A DNA stretch of 64,000 nt from positions 160,068,000-160,131,999 of the forward strand of contig CP092886.1 of the NCBI GenBank assembly GCA_030710605.1, given 5' to 3'. The notes under the pieces were generated by a model that was given only the letters and a program-made list of their open reading frames with translations, was not told the origin of the DNA and searched no databases. Below are positions 51,501 to 63,592 of this stretch, one piece after another. This DNA is from Cordylochernes scorpioides (Eukaryota; Arthropoda; Arachnida; Pseudoscorpiones; Chernetidae). Position numbers and translations under genes: made by a program. Position 1 is the stretch's first letter. Each line of letters begins with the position of its first letter.

Positions 51501-52182
51501 TCTTCTATATATTGGTGGTGTCTAGTCCAGTCCAGATCTTTATATTAATATTAGTAATGGTGAAAAGGGAGCGTCTATTAATATATTAATATCATAATCA
51601 TTTTTCGTTTCCAACATTTCTAAATTCGTCTGTAAAGGGAATAATCTGCCTATTCAGCGACTAAGACTATGATTCCTTTCAAGCATATCTTTATATCCTC
51701 TCAAAGTTTGTGTGTAGTCTGGATGGGTCGAATACGGAACAGATGAAATAGGCCAATACGTCGTTTATCGAACTATTCAACATATTCCGGGGTTCCAGCT
51801 ATGACTCCTTCCACATCTAATTGTTTATAGTTATAAAACAGAAGATAAAATAATAGAATATAAAATAAAAGATCAAATATTGTGGAACCATATGTGGAGA
51901 AAACCCACAAAAACAAATTCACCCACAAAACAGTTCACTTTATTTATTAGGCCTGTTTATATAAAAACAGGGATTTTATTTCAGCTTCAAAAAAGCGAGT
52001 CAAATAAATAATAACGATACACATATGAAGAAATGTATTTGCCAAATATCAGCTGATCTATTTAGGTGCGGTGCGGCTAGCAGGTAGTTCGAACAATGAA
52101 GGCGTCAAAACAAAACAACAATTTATTATAGTCAAAAATTGATATATAGGACATGTCATGAAAACATTCATTTATTTTATTA
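51501..52182. other. Unassigned stretch
   Basis: AT-rich; nothing recognised. Confidence 0.4.
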
Positions 52183-52380
52183 TAAGGTTGTCCCAAAAGT
52201 TCGAGTTTTTCTTATTACTTGGCGAACAATATTATTACGGCGAATATACATAATAATACATAATACAATTACTTTATACATAATACAAAGATATTATACA
52301 TAGCGGCGAATAATATTATGGCGGATACTATTGGTATTTCATTTTTTTGCAAATGTTTACGAACCTTTGGGACAACCTTG
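52183..52380 (+). mobile_element. Mariner-type MITE, copy B
   Basis: 198 bp, ends AAGGTTGTCCCAAAAGTTCG and CGAACCTTTGGGACAACCTT, TA at both sides (52181-52182, 52381-52382). The interior repeats ATACATAATACAA twice. No coding capacity. Confidence 0.85.
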
Positions 52381-52447
52381 TAATAATCAAGATAATGATG
52401 ATAGAGAGAGAGAAATAAAACCACTAAAGCACGTATGTTTAGAAAAT

Positions 52448-52560
52448 AAATCTACTGTCCTTACTACGATGAAAAATATTTGGAGGGCTTGGCTCATCAG
52501 TGGTGAACCCTTCCAGCGGTTTCGTCAATTCAATCCAGCAGATCGGCATAATTATTGTAT
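52448..52560 (+). repeat. Foldback family E, copy 5 (one arm)
   Basis: One complete arm: CTACTGTCCTTACTACGATG, GGCTTGGCTCATCAGTGG, CCAGCGGTTTCGTCAATTC. Only a vague trace of the second arm follows (CTGATGAAAGC ... GACGAAACC). Confidence 0.65.
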
Positions 52561-54477
52561 GTTCATTCTGATGAAAGCTTAATCTCGGTAATGATGTTTG
52601 ACGAAACCATGGAAAGCTGCTTTTGTATTGTAGAAACTTCACAAATATTTTGCCTCGAGCACAGCTATTCCGCTTAAAGGACAATTCCACACATACAACA
52701 GAGTCTGTTTAGGCAACATAAGTAAGAAATACACATAGCACAATCTGTATGTTAAATCTGTAACTATTCAAGACCAGTTATTTTTCACATCCACACAATA
52801 CATTTATTTAGGAAAAAATCATTGAGTAGTTCCACTTTCAACACAGAGTGCGCTGTGTGTGTTGTTTACTTACCACTGTTGTTTGGAGATTAGAAGTTAG
52901 AAAATAACTCTCACGGAGGAAGCTACTCGAGGCCATGACTGGAATTAGCGATGACATATGTAATGTTGAACACGTGTGTCTGACACAAGTGTCTGAACTT
53001 GCCTGGAGTAGAAATCCTGACTGGAGAAATGGCCTCGTGAGTGATGGGTGCGCTATATGGGGCGGTGCTACTGTTCAGACGGAGTTCCTTCAGACGGTTA
53101 GGAAAGTATTGCTTAATATTCGTGGCTTCTCGCTTTATACCGGGTTGAGTGATCCCATGGCTAGTTTACTATCCAGATCAACTTTACATTGGAGGAATTG
53201 TTTGGAAGTTTCTTCCAAATATTTCACATGACTATCGCTTCGATGAATGTATATTCGACATTGAAGATGCCCCTGAATCTGCAAGTATGTCTATGTGATA
53301 TTAATGTAATAAGTATTGAAGAAATGAAGAATGTCCGGAGCCACAAAGTAAACAGGAGTTTGCCTGCTAAACGCCGTGACACGAGCCATGACAGAAATAT
53401 GTGACATCCCGAGGAGGGGCAAAAACGGCGCTATTGCTGACACTTCCGGTGGCCGCCTCCTCCGAAATAGAACGCTGGCGCCTCGCAGGCACCGGACATT
53501 CCCCCAGCCTCCCAGGAATGGCACATTTAATGGGCGTTTGGGGATTTTTTTTTGGGGAAAATATTCTATTTAGAAATTTTAAAAATCTAGGGAATAAAAT
53601 ATTGACGATTAGTTTATAGTAATTCTGTAAGTTGCCGCGAGCCATCGGTTGCGCGATCAGGAGATTCTGATTTACCAATTCAATCAGGAGTTTTAAAGAG
53701 TATTCATATTGGCGAAATGATAGAATTGACTGAAATGAGGTTAGTCACGTGGCGAGAAATAAAAACGGCTAAATGTAATTATCCTTCTTCGATCTGTAGC
53801 TCCCGGGCGAACTGACGCTACATCCATTTCTGTCTACTCGCTCCACCTATCGTTATTAGCTCTGAGCGATCACAGTCTGGGGTTCAGAAGCCGGAGTATA
53901 TAATCCCAGCCAGGTAATGCGAAGATTACATTAGCAGCGCCAGCGTAAAGAATCCTGTGAGCGGCGGCCAATTAACGCCGAGGGATGTCAGCGCACAGAG
54001 CTATTTCTATAACGCTCTGACTCTTGGCACTGGATTGACAGCTCGATTGGATTTTGCATTTAGCTCCGCCTACAGACGTGTCGGGAAAGTAGACGGTCGG
54101 CTTTTTTTTTTTTTGGCACCGACCACCTGTGTGTGCATTCAAATATGTGTAGGTACCATTGATATGCCCGGAATGTAATCACAATGCGAATTTCTACACC
54201 CAAAAACGAGATTTGTGTAAATTGATATCAACGTGACAATCGGAAAATTCGTGTGCAGAGAAGGGGCACTGTCATTCACGGGCCGTGAACATTTTCTCGT
54301 GAGGATCAATTGTGTAATCCAGACAAAATAGAGAAATATCGTAAGTTCTCGTTAAACTGATCGTCCAGAATGTGACATGTTGACACACCATGTGACACAT
54401 CGCCATTCTCTAGACATTTCTCTATATTTCCACACACGATTAAATTACAAGTTTTAAATAAGAAGAGAGTTATTGGT
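52561..54477. other. Unassigned stretch
   Basis: Plus frames 52935-53231 (98 codons) and 53189-53404 overlap in different phases and are unrecognised. GC-rich patches at 53395-53530 and 53800-53960 show no known motif or clear splice pair. A (T)12 run is at 54104. Confidence 0.35.
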
Positions 54478-54772
54478 GCATGGAAGAAGGCTTATATCGC
54501 TGATTTTCGACAACCGGGACCCAGGATCGAATCCCATATTGAGCACGTTCTTTGGTCCAATGCCTCCTCCACCCCGATTATTGCCCAAGTCCAACTCTAC
54601 CAGTAAGTGAAAGCAACCAAGCGGAACTCTAGTATTTTATAAGTCCCAAATTCGAACTGTCTTCTACATGTGTAAACACGTGGTGCATTTACAGGGAAAA
54701 AAGAAGCAGCCGCCAACTACCCACCACACATGACCATTATCATATTTACACACATATGGGATAGGTATTTAA
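54478..54772 (+). mobile_element. tRNA-derived SINE, copy 2
   Basis: A tRNA-like head with B box AGGATCGAATCCCA at ~54520, then a body that matches the reverse complement of 34842-35152: GTCCAACTCTACCAGTAAGT, ACATGTGTAAACACGTGG, and CAACTACCCACCACACATGA. Confidence 0.7.
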
Positions 54773-55444
54773 AAAAAGAAAGATATGATTTTCGTCTGCT
54801 TTTAAATATTCTTATTCTGATTTACAAGCATTTCTTTGCATAGTGGCGTAAATATGGACATTGTTAGGGGATAAATTCATAAAACTTAACAATGCAAAGG
54901 ATAGTTTCAAATATTTTATTAAAGTTGTAAAACTTGAAATCATAGTTGTAATATATATCTTTCTGGTAATATATATATATATATGAAAAAATAAAAATAT
55001 TTAATTTAAATATCCGATACTCATATATATATATAAACAATAGATCCTTGGTGTCCAAGTTATCTTATAGCAACCACACACCGAATGCGTTCCATTGAAA
55101 GGTGCGGAAGCCAAGTAGAACAAGTGATATGATAAAAGTTTCAAGGCTTCCCCCTTTCTTCAATCCCACACGCAGAAAGAATTCTTATAAATTAAACTCT
55201 ATATTGCGCGGGTGCACACGCGAAGATCTCATCTTAGCAAACGAGATTTTAAAATTTAAAGCGTACATTGGTGTGAAGAGCTTTAATGTTTCTAGGCCTG
55301 AATCTTTTAGAACAGAAGATAAATTTTATTGCATTTCCTTCTGGATAGAAATTTTATTTGTTAAATAAGTTTTTCTTGAGAAATGTAGAAAAACACAAAT
55401 ATATTATTGAAGTCTCCAGTCGCATATTTTATTTTGCACTACGT
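54773..55444. other. Unassigned stretch
   Basis: An 88-codon plus frame at 55102-55368 (...ILRGCTREDLILANEILKFK...) is unrecognised. AT microsatellites lie at 54970-54984 and 55023-55034. Confidence 0.3.
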
Positions 55445-55490
55445 TCCTGATAGGGAGGGATAAAGGTATTTTGGGCGAAACGTTACTGAA
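55445..55490 (+). ncRNA. Hammerhead-like remnant (weak)
   Basis: CTGATAGGGAGGGATAAAGG, then GGGCGAAACGTTAC: GAAAC is intact but the first box reads CUGAUAG, so it would not fold as an active core. Confidence 0.25.
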
Positions 55491-56517
55491 ATAAAACCTT
55501 TCTTTCTGGCCGAGGTATTAATTTTTCACACACATAATAATATTGTGAAAAACAGTACAAAAGTGAAATTGTGCTGGGATCAGGTGGATACATTTGAAAA
55601 AAGGCATCTGATCGTTTGAAACTAAAATTTTCCTTTTTTCTTAATAAGACTATTGGTTACCGAAACATCATGTGCTTCAAGTTTTGTTAGATAAAAGTGT
55701 TGTAAGATTTTAGCGAAAATATCTGAAATTGCAGAAGATAGCGTTAAAAGCACGAAGATGGGATTTCAAAAGTTTAAGAAAGCCTTTTCACTGATGTTAA
55801 GGTTAAAAAAGTAAATAAATTTCACTGTCATCAATAACGTTTCTTTATTAACGATATTATATAAAACTATTACCGTCTGTTTGCAAACATTGGAGCTCTT
55901 CCTCTGACGTTTATCTACACAACATTCTTTTGGCCTAAAATGGCCCTAAAATCGGATAGAAAGTTAGCTTTCACTTTGTAATCCAAATTCAGCAATATTT
56001 CACAAACTATAGATTTTTTTAATTTGTTTGCAGATAATTTTCTTATTGTTTAAATATATATTACGAAATAGGAAAAACTTCTCAGAAAAATTCGCGGGAG
56101 TTTAAATGTTAACAACTCTATTTTTAAAATAGCTCATCTCAATATATCATGGTCATAGGTCATTTAATTTTAAAAATCTGTATTCATCCGAAGGCTGTTT
56201 TAATATTTAGGGGCAAATAAATGTATTATATAAATAAGTCAAAATGTCTTTCAGAATCTCAAATATAATTATAAATTCTTATAGAATAGACTCCATCTTA
56301 TTTTATAAATATTATTGGGGCGTCACACACTTAACGAGAGAGAAAAAATCCCCCGAATTCTCCAACTTCTGAGATGCGTGCCCAAAATTGTCTTGTAATT
56401 TACTTCTCCGGCCGAAATTGAAAAGTGAAGGCGGCCGCTAATCCTCTTATTGGGATTGAGGCCACGAGTTCACTGACACCGGCGATAACCCACGTCTCTC
56501 TGTGCCTTTCTTGGTAT
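55491..56517. other. Unassigned stretch
   Basis: Contains CAGTACAAAAGTGAAATTGT at ~55552, a motif that also occurs next to hammerhead element fragments at 10599 and 61324. Otherwise nothing is recognised. Confidence 0.4.
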
Positions 56518-56748
56518 TGGTTTATATTATACACTGGTGGAGTTCCTCAGTGGGTAGGTATGTCTTCTCGCGGAGTGTTGGTATAAATTATTATACTGGT
56601 GAGGTCTTCAGCGGGTATGTATGTCTTCTTGCGGAGTGTTGGTTTATATTTCCGCACTGAGGAGTTCTTCAGCGGTTACGTATGTCTTCTGGCGGAGTGT
56701 TGATTTATATTTCTACACGTATTTCCTGGTGGAGTTCTTCAGTGGGAA
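56518..56748 (+). repeat. ~61-bp tandem repeat, 3.5 units
   Basis: Units with GGTTTATATT, a CTGGTGGAGTTCTTCAGTGG-like core, and GTATGTCTTCTYGCGGAGTG; diverged from each other by ~15%. Confidence 0.8.
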
Positions 56749-56805
56749 CATGTATATATATGACACAATGTTAATCTAGACATGTGAGAAATATTACATC
56801 AGCGT

Positions 56806-57804
56806 TAAATTAGCGTGTCTGGCTGTAGAGGCAGCACTACCCTTCACTGGATTAGCGTGTCTGGCTGTTGAGGCATCACTACCCTTCACTGGATTAGCGT
56901 GTCTGGCTGTTGATGCAACACTACCCTTCACTGGATTAGTGTGTCTGGCTGTTGAAGTAGCACTACCCTTCACTGGATTAGCGTGTCTGGCTGTTGAGGC
57001 ATCACTACCCTTCACTGGATTAGCGTGTCTGGCTATTGATGCAACACTACCCTTCACTGGATTAGCGTGTCTGGCTGTTGATGCAACACTACCCTTCACT
57101 GGATTAGCGTGTCTGGCTGTTGATGCAACACTACCCTTCACTGGATTAGCGTGTCTGACTGTTGATCCACACTACTCTTCACTGGATTAGCGTGTCTGGC
57201 TGTTGATGCAACACTACCCTTCACTGGATGAACGTGTCTTACTGTTGAGGCATCACTACTCTTCACCGGATGAGCGTGTCTTACTGTTGAGGCATCACTA
57301 CCCTTCAATGGATTAGCGTGTCTGGCTGTTGAGGCAGCACTACCCTTCACTGGATTAACGTGACTGGCTGTTGATCCACACTACTCTTCACTGGATTAGC
57401 GTGTCTGGCTGTTGAGGCAGCACTACCTTTCACTGGATGAGCGTGTATGACTGTTGAGGAAGCACTACCCCTCACTGGATTAGCGTGTCTGGCTGTTGAG
57501 GCATCACTACCCTCCACTGGATTAGCGTGTCTGGCTGTTGAGGAATCACTACCTTTCACTGGATTAGCGTGTATGACTGTTGAGGAAGCACTACCCCTCA
57601 CTGGATTAGCGTGTCTGGCTGTTGAGGCATCACTACCCTCCACTGGATGAGCGTGTCTGGCTGTTGAGGCAGCACTACCCTTCACTGGATTAACGTGTCT
57701 GGCTGTTGAGGCATCACTACCCTTCACTGGATTAGCGTGTCTGGCTGTTGAGGCAGCACTACCTTTCACTGAATGAGCGTATCTGACTGTTGAGGCAGAA
57801 CTAC
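56806..57804 (+). repeat. 42-bp minisatellite
   Basis: About 24 units of 42 bp: TTAGCGTGTCTGGCTGTTGA, GGCATCACTACCCTTCACTG GA. The period is divisible by 3, so the minus strand stays open with a 14-residue period (GSVASTARHANPVK) over up to 140 codons. Two frame-breaking units (TTGATCCACACTACTC) interrupt it, and no promoter or splice context is seen, so a gene is not supported. Confidence 0.95.
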
Positions 57805-58944
57805 CCTAGGCAGTTATCCCACCAAGGGGAGAAGCATCGATCTGGCGACGGCGCGGCCGGTGGCGGCAGGTTTCCTCCTTCCCCATCTTTACTCCAACTT
57901 GACCCTCCACCGGTGTGAGCTTCATATGCACGGATCCGCGAAGTATGAAAACTCTTTTTTTCTTTTTAGTTTATTTTTAAAATTTTAGTTTTAAATGAGA
58001 ATATTCATTAGTAATAAATATGCGCTATAAATATCTTTGACCAGAAATGGAATTTCTAATAAAAAGTTCGCGATAATGGAAACGACGAAGTCCCTCAAGT
58101 CTTCCAAAGTTAACAAAATGATTGACAGAATTCTTGTACGGGAAAATAAAAAAGAGGCTGTTTTATTCTTAAAAGGAAAAAGAAGAACTTTGACACAGCT
58201 ATCTCTTGAGTGACGCAGATCTATTTCCAGGAGGGTCGGGGAAGATAAGGCCGCAGAAGTGTTTATCTCCTGGATCGCTGAAGAATTTTGTTCTCAAACT
58301 TCCTATCGTTTGGATGTGTTACACGAGGAATGTGCGATCTTCTCGTTGAATCTTTCTCGCGAAAACTTGTCCATTCTTTTAAAAGGCTAACCCGCCATGT
58401 TATATAGAATATTTTACGATATATAAAATACAAGTGTCAAGCGATCTATATCCCGAAAACAATGCTTATATAACTTTATATGCTTGGAACTTAATGTAGG
58501 CGATATATATATATGCCGTCTTTGTTTTTTTTTTATAAACTTCTCTCTCTTCGCTTATTCCTTTCTCTACACAGCATATAGCGGGTAACTACCGAAGCTC
58601 CGCTGGAAATTTTCTCTAATATTTAATCTATCTAATTATATATATATTTATTAAATATTAAAATCAAACCTATTATGTTTTAATTTTGCTAACAAATATT
58701 TATAGTTTAAATATATATCTTAATGGTATTATAATTTATATATATAATCCACATTTAGAGAGTTACAATCATATAAAGCTATATAAGCATGGTTTCGGAA
58801 TGTATATGTTATATACAATGTTATATCAATGAGGAAAAGCTTATTTTGAACCAATTATTTCATTGATATATCTTCAATATATTTAGACCTGGCTAATGGC
58901 CTGTATTCTCCAAGGTCGTCACCGTCGTGGACAGAAGGATTCCA
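57805..58944. other. Unassigned stretch
   Basis: A GC-rich patch at 57830-57930 has no recognised frame; the remainder is AT-rich. Confidence 0.35.
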
Positions 58945-58990
58945 GAGAAGTGTTCCTTGAGGAAGATGGGCAATTAGCCTGATCGATATA
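58945..58990 (+). ncRNA. Hammerhead-like remnant (weak)
   Basis: CTTGAGGAAGATGGGCAATT AGCCTGATCGATATATTGG: the box-stem order is recognisable (GGGC/GCCT), but GAAA is replaced by GATC. Confidence 0.25.
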
Positions 58991-60195
58991 TTGGAATAAA
59001 TCAATAATAAAAATTTCGCCTATATTTATTCATATATCAACATAATATTACGGGATAATGATATTAATATACTAAAAGAGGCATATCTTCTTATTAAGAT
59101 ATGCATTATTTTAATACACTTTAATGAGAGTGGTGTTCCTCTTTTGCTACATATATATGGAACAGATTTCAGAAAGATGTTTGTTTAAAGCTTAGTAACG
59201 TGAAAACATGAAAATGCAAAGTAAAATTAAAGTTAATAACATTATTTCACAGCTGCACTTACGAATGAGAAAGAAGAATAATTAAAAAGATCCTAACTCT
59301 TATGTTGTTTGGCCAATCTCGGGTATAGATAGTTGTGGAGATTTCATTCTGTGCCATGTTTTCCTGTTTGAAACTTCGGGTAATAGAAGTTGACTATATC
59401 GTAGAATAAAGGAAACAACCTACCATAACAACAAACAGATAAGATGAGAAAGTTGAATGAAAATAATATCAGAACATAGTTTCGAAAACGAAAGACTATA
59501 TTTAGAAGCTTCTTCATATCATCACAATATAATGGCATCAACAGGAAAATTTACCTCCTCCTCTCGCAGTTTATGCATATTAAGATATAAGGTAATAGAC
59601 GATTGGCGTTTATAGAAACACAATAATCATAACTATCAACAAAATATTTTTCATAAAGATATATCAGTGAATATGAAAAAAAATTATAAAAGCAATATTC
59701 AAAACAAGCCTGATGGGCTCGATTCCAATCGCACGTAAGGGCCTTATATATATTTATTTTGAAATGTTTATACTTAGGCGAAAGGCCTGTGGAAGAATTT
59801 TTAACCCGAAAACTTGCGAATATTAATGAATTGGTGAAGAAACATTCTGAAGAGTACATGATTAAGTATTTGAGAATATTTTCTGCAAATTTCAAACGCG
59901 ATGAAATATATGAATATTCCATGAAAGATTTAGGCAAAATGTGAAAATATATCAATATTAATTTATCAATAAATTATTTAGAAGTTTGAAAACTCTCAGA
60001 AAAATGAATGATATTAATATATTAGAAGTACCCTACGATGCCTTCTTGGTAGTGTCACGGCCAAAACAAGCAAATATTGTCGGGTGAGTGGCGCTTAGTC
60101 GACTAGGAAGAAAACAAAGCTTCACTTTATTTAAAACTGCACCACAATGATTTTTTAATCTAATATTGTTTTTATCATTATAAATATTATTTATA
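58991..60195. other. Unassigned stretch
   Basis: Opposing frames at 59551-59955 (minus, 134 codons) and 59759-59944 (plus, 61 codons, ...PVEEFLTRKLANINELVKKH...). The plus frame has the more protein-like composition, but neither is recognised. Confidence 0.3.
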
Positions 60196-60416
60196 CACTC
60201 ATGGACAAAACTTGAAAAGTGAAAGTCTTTGCTGGTTTCACCGGTCGTCTGTTTTTTTTTTTGAAGAAGAAGAGACAGAGACAATTTTGTTCATAGTTGG
60301 CTATCTCGCGTGTCTTCAATAAAAGTTACTGTGTATCAAACATATTTCTGATTTATTGTCTGAATACCGATATACATGCTAAAAGGTACAACTTCCTTAA
60401 GTTTTGTCCATGAGTG
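60196..60416 (+). mobile_element. Tc1/mariner-type MITE, family 'GGACAAAACTT', best copy
   Basis: 221 bp with inverted ends CACTCATGGACAAAACTT and AAGTTTTGTCCATGAGTG, and TA on both sides (60194-60195, 60417-60418). No coding capacity. Confidence 0.88.
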
Positions 60417-61087
60417 TATATATGTATGTGAAAAAAATCATTATCAATAATTAGTTAAACTTACAGTGCTTATATACAATATAATTTATACGTATGTTTC
60501 AATTCGTCTATATAGCTAGGATAACTGGCAGTGTTTTATATAATATATATATAAATATAAATATAGATATAATATAGAGAGAGGTAAATACTAATCTACA
60601 TCACAGAATTCTGCGCCGCCTCAAATCAACAAAATTTAAAACTTAAGAGCGCTAAGCGCAGATTAGAAATCATTTGATATTATTTTTATATATGGCGAAA
60701 TAATTAATAAATTACAAATTTTAATAAAATTGATTTTTAGTCCATATAAACAAATTGACTTTACGACTATCTAGTAGTGCACCATGTCAATTTAACGCGC
60801 GACTGAAGATTTCAATTAGAAATCCAACAAATTCCACGTCTTAATTTGCCGCCCCGGGTTATCTTCTGTCAAATTATCGACAAATTAGCGCTCGGGTTTG
60901 TTAATGTTTGACGTTGTTCCCCCCCCCCCCCCCCCCCACCAATCTGGTAATTTGCAGAGACGGTCTAGAGGTGCCCCATAGGCCTTGTGTTTATTTGTGA
61001 GGGAGAACCTTTCTTATATATATACTGTATATATATATATCGTCGCGTGGAGGCATCGCGTGATTAATCAGAACGTTTCAAATAAGG
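60417..61087. other. Unassigned stretch
   Basis: AT-rich, with a (C)19 run at 60919-60937; no gene recognised. Confidence 0.4.
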
Positions 61088-61128
61088 AAAGACCCTGACG
61101 AAGATAGGCGTACAGCCTAGCGAAATAT
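61088..61128 (+). ncRNA. Decayed hammerhead ribozyme
   Basis: CTGACGA box intact, then AGA, a 5-bp stem TAGGC-GTACA-GCCTA, GC and GAAA. The extra bases between the boxes and the stem break the usual geometry, so activity is doubtful. Confidence 0.45.
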
Positions 61129-61204
61129 TAGATTTTTTGTAATCAATATAATGCTTTATTTTATTTTTGATCCAAAATATGCCGTTTAATCAATATATAC
61201 ATAT

Positions 61205-61283
61205 ATGAAAATTCGAAACTATTATAGACGCGTATGATTCTTTTAATCTATAATAGCGTCTATAATAGTTTCGAATTTTCATA
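61205..61283. repeat. Short foldback related to family E outer arms
   Basis: TATGAAAATTCGAAACTATT ATAGACGCG and its complement GTCTATAATAGTTTCGAATT TTCATA with a short loop. The outer arm sequence matches 39001-39174 but the CTACTG core is missing. Confidence 0.8.
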
Positions 61284-61323
61284 AAAGATGGCGCGCTAAT
61301 GCATCATAATATATATAAAATAA

Positions 61324-61530
61324 GTACAAAAGTGGAATTGTACTAGGATTAATTCTTGATTAATAAAATATAGTATTTGGTCAATTATGGGGTATTTAAA
61401 AATCAACGATTAGTTGAGATTTATTCCGATAGATCGCGTGTTTCGCCGCGGAGGAGATGGTGGTCCTCGATATCAATTATTCCGATAGATGGCGCAAGCC
61501 ATCAGTAAACTTTAGTCGCACGATCAGGAG
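61324..61530 (+). mobile_element. Hammerhead element family C, rearranged 3' fragment
   Basis: TCTTGATTAATAAAATATAG, TTAAAAATCAACGATTAGTT and two copies of ATTCCGATAGATGGCGC-like sequence (61427 and 61484), the first damaged. Internal duplication of the arm end; no ribozyme core. Confidence 0.6.
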
Positions 61531-62754
61531 AGAGATACTGTTGTGATATGTAAATAACATATGTTAAGTGTTATATTTATTATCTATTGTTAACTATGCA
61601 AAATTATGCCATTTGTCAATTGTTTTAAATTTATGTAAATTATTTCCTTTTCATCTCTATCTTGTATATAAGGAGATTGCTAGATTGAATAAACATTCAG
61701 TTCAACTTGTAAGTCGTAGCGAGTTTGTTCAGATAACTCATACACATTACAACAGATACCTTTAATTATATATATTTAAAGAATTCGAATTTGTCATTTA
61801 TTATTATTCCAATATAAAGTACAGTAGCTAGTTTTAAATATAAAATAGAGTATAAAATAGCCAGTGTTTCTATACCCCAAGTAAATATATGTATATATTA
61901 CTTCACTATATAACACATAATGTGCAGAAAAAATAATTCAAATTCAATATTTCTCCATTAACCGAGTATAAAAGCGGGCTAGAAAATAGCCAGTGTTCCC
62001 AAGTAAATACAGCCAGTATATATACCCACGTGCTGGATCAGCCCCGCCTTCCATAATGGAAATAACTTGCCGCAATATAAGGCGAAGCTAAGAGATATAT
62101 TTCCTTTTGGTTTCAATATCCGCCACCGGTTAATGGCAATTGTTTCTCTGACCAGGGCTGCTGTAATTTCCCCGCGGGAAAACTTATTTTTCATTAAATC
62201 CCTTCTGGCACAAAACTCTGTAGGGCGTTATTTGGAAAGTTTCTTTCTTCCCAAATAATTTGGAGGCAAAACCTGGTTAACAGCTGACCGAGAGGTGACG
62301 TAATTTCCTCTCGAAATGACCAAACTGTGGGCGGAGATTAAACTTTCGATCAAATTCGAACTCGATGTAAATTTTATGGACGAAAGTTAAAATGAGATTT
62401 TAAAACTAAATAGTTTTAACAAAACTATTTTGAAACTTCACAGAATAATCAATTTTCGATAGAAGTGTAAGGTATTGAGGTAAAATATCCTATTGCATTT
62501 GAATCATATAGTAATGATTACACACAATATTTTATGAAATATTCCTCCAAAAGGAAGGTTAGGGATTGCAAGCCACGCAGCTCCCAACACGATTGCATCC
62601 TTGATTCCTAGATGCCCTCTCCCTCGTCACGGCGACTCTACTGGACCTCATCACCACCACCCTTATATTTCAATGTCGGAAAAATAAAATCTTCCAACTC
62701 CTACTCGCAACCACAAAGTTTATTCTCAAAGAATTAACTTCAACTAGATAGATA
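61531..62754. other. Unassigned stretch
   Basis: A duplicated GAAAATAGCCAGTGTT-type phrase occurs at 61856 and 61983 (AAAATAGCCAGTGTTYC). Frames are short and unrecognised. Confidence 0.35.
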
Positions 62755-62962
62755 TAAGGTTGTCCCAAAAGTTCGTGTTTTTTCTTAAAAGGTTGTTTTT
62801 CTTTTTACTTGGCGAATATTATCGAATACATAATAATACATAATAAAATTACTTTATACATAATACAAAGACATTATACATAACACGGCGAATAATATTG
62901 TGCTTAATAATATTGGTATTTCAAATTTTTGCAAGTATTTACGAACTTTTGGGACAACCTTG
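62755..62962 (+). mobile_element. Mariner-type MITE, copy C
   Basis: 208 bp, ends AAGGTTGTCCCAAAAGTTCG and CGAACTTTTGGGACAACCTT, TA on both sides. It is close to copy B, including the ACATAATACAAAGA-CATTATACATA interior. Confidence 0.87.
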
Positions 62963-63592
62963 TAGATAGATATATATTGTTACGTTAACTATGACGTTTA
63001 AATAAGATAAACAAAAGGTTTATTTATCAATAACACCATGGGGGTTATTCAGATAGGATAAAAATCATTTAAAATTATCAACAAAATACATGAACAGGAT
63101 TGAGACCAATTCACGGCAGATTAATTTCTTTTTAATGAGATATAATTTATTATTAAATTAATTATTCACTGACAATATAACCTGGAGCGCAGAACGCTCA
63201 CTACCCGAAACAACTAAATAAGTTTGTGATAAACAAATACCTTGAGCCATAGTTTCCTATCAAACCCACTTTAGACAGATATAGAACAAAATATATTGTC
63301 ATTAAATTCTTCCGATTAAAACACTTTTAAATAATTTGACGACGATTTAATGTTAAATAAGTGACTTATTCACAAAACAGACGATACCACAATTGTAGAT
63401 TGGATTTTATTTATTGCGTATGATATTGTTTTTTACAGCACAATACAACAATGATAGATACAGATTATGATTGGATTATTTATTGGATGATTAGATTGGA
63501 TTATGATCCGATATGTGGACTTTTGAGGTTCAATGAATCTACAGCTTGAATTAATTTATTTACAAAAGCCACAGTGTCGGTAAGATCAAATG
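62963..63592. other. Unassigned AT-rich stretch
   Basis: Nothing recognised. Confidence 0.4.

Noticed and set aside
56794-57769. Minus-strand 14-residue repeat protein (GSVASTARHANPVK)
   Set aside because: By-product of the 42-bp unit; frame-shifting units occur inside and the opposite strand is also open.
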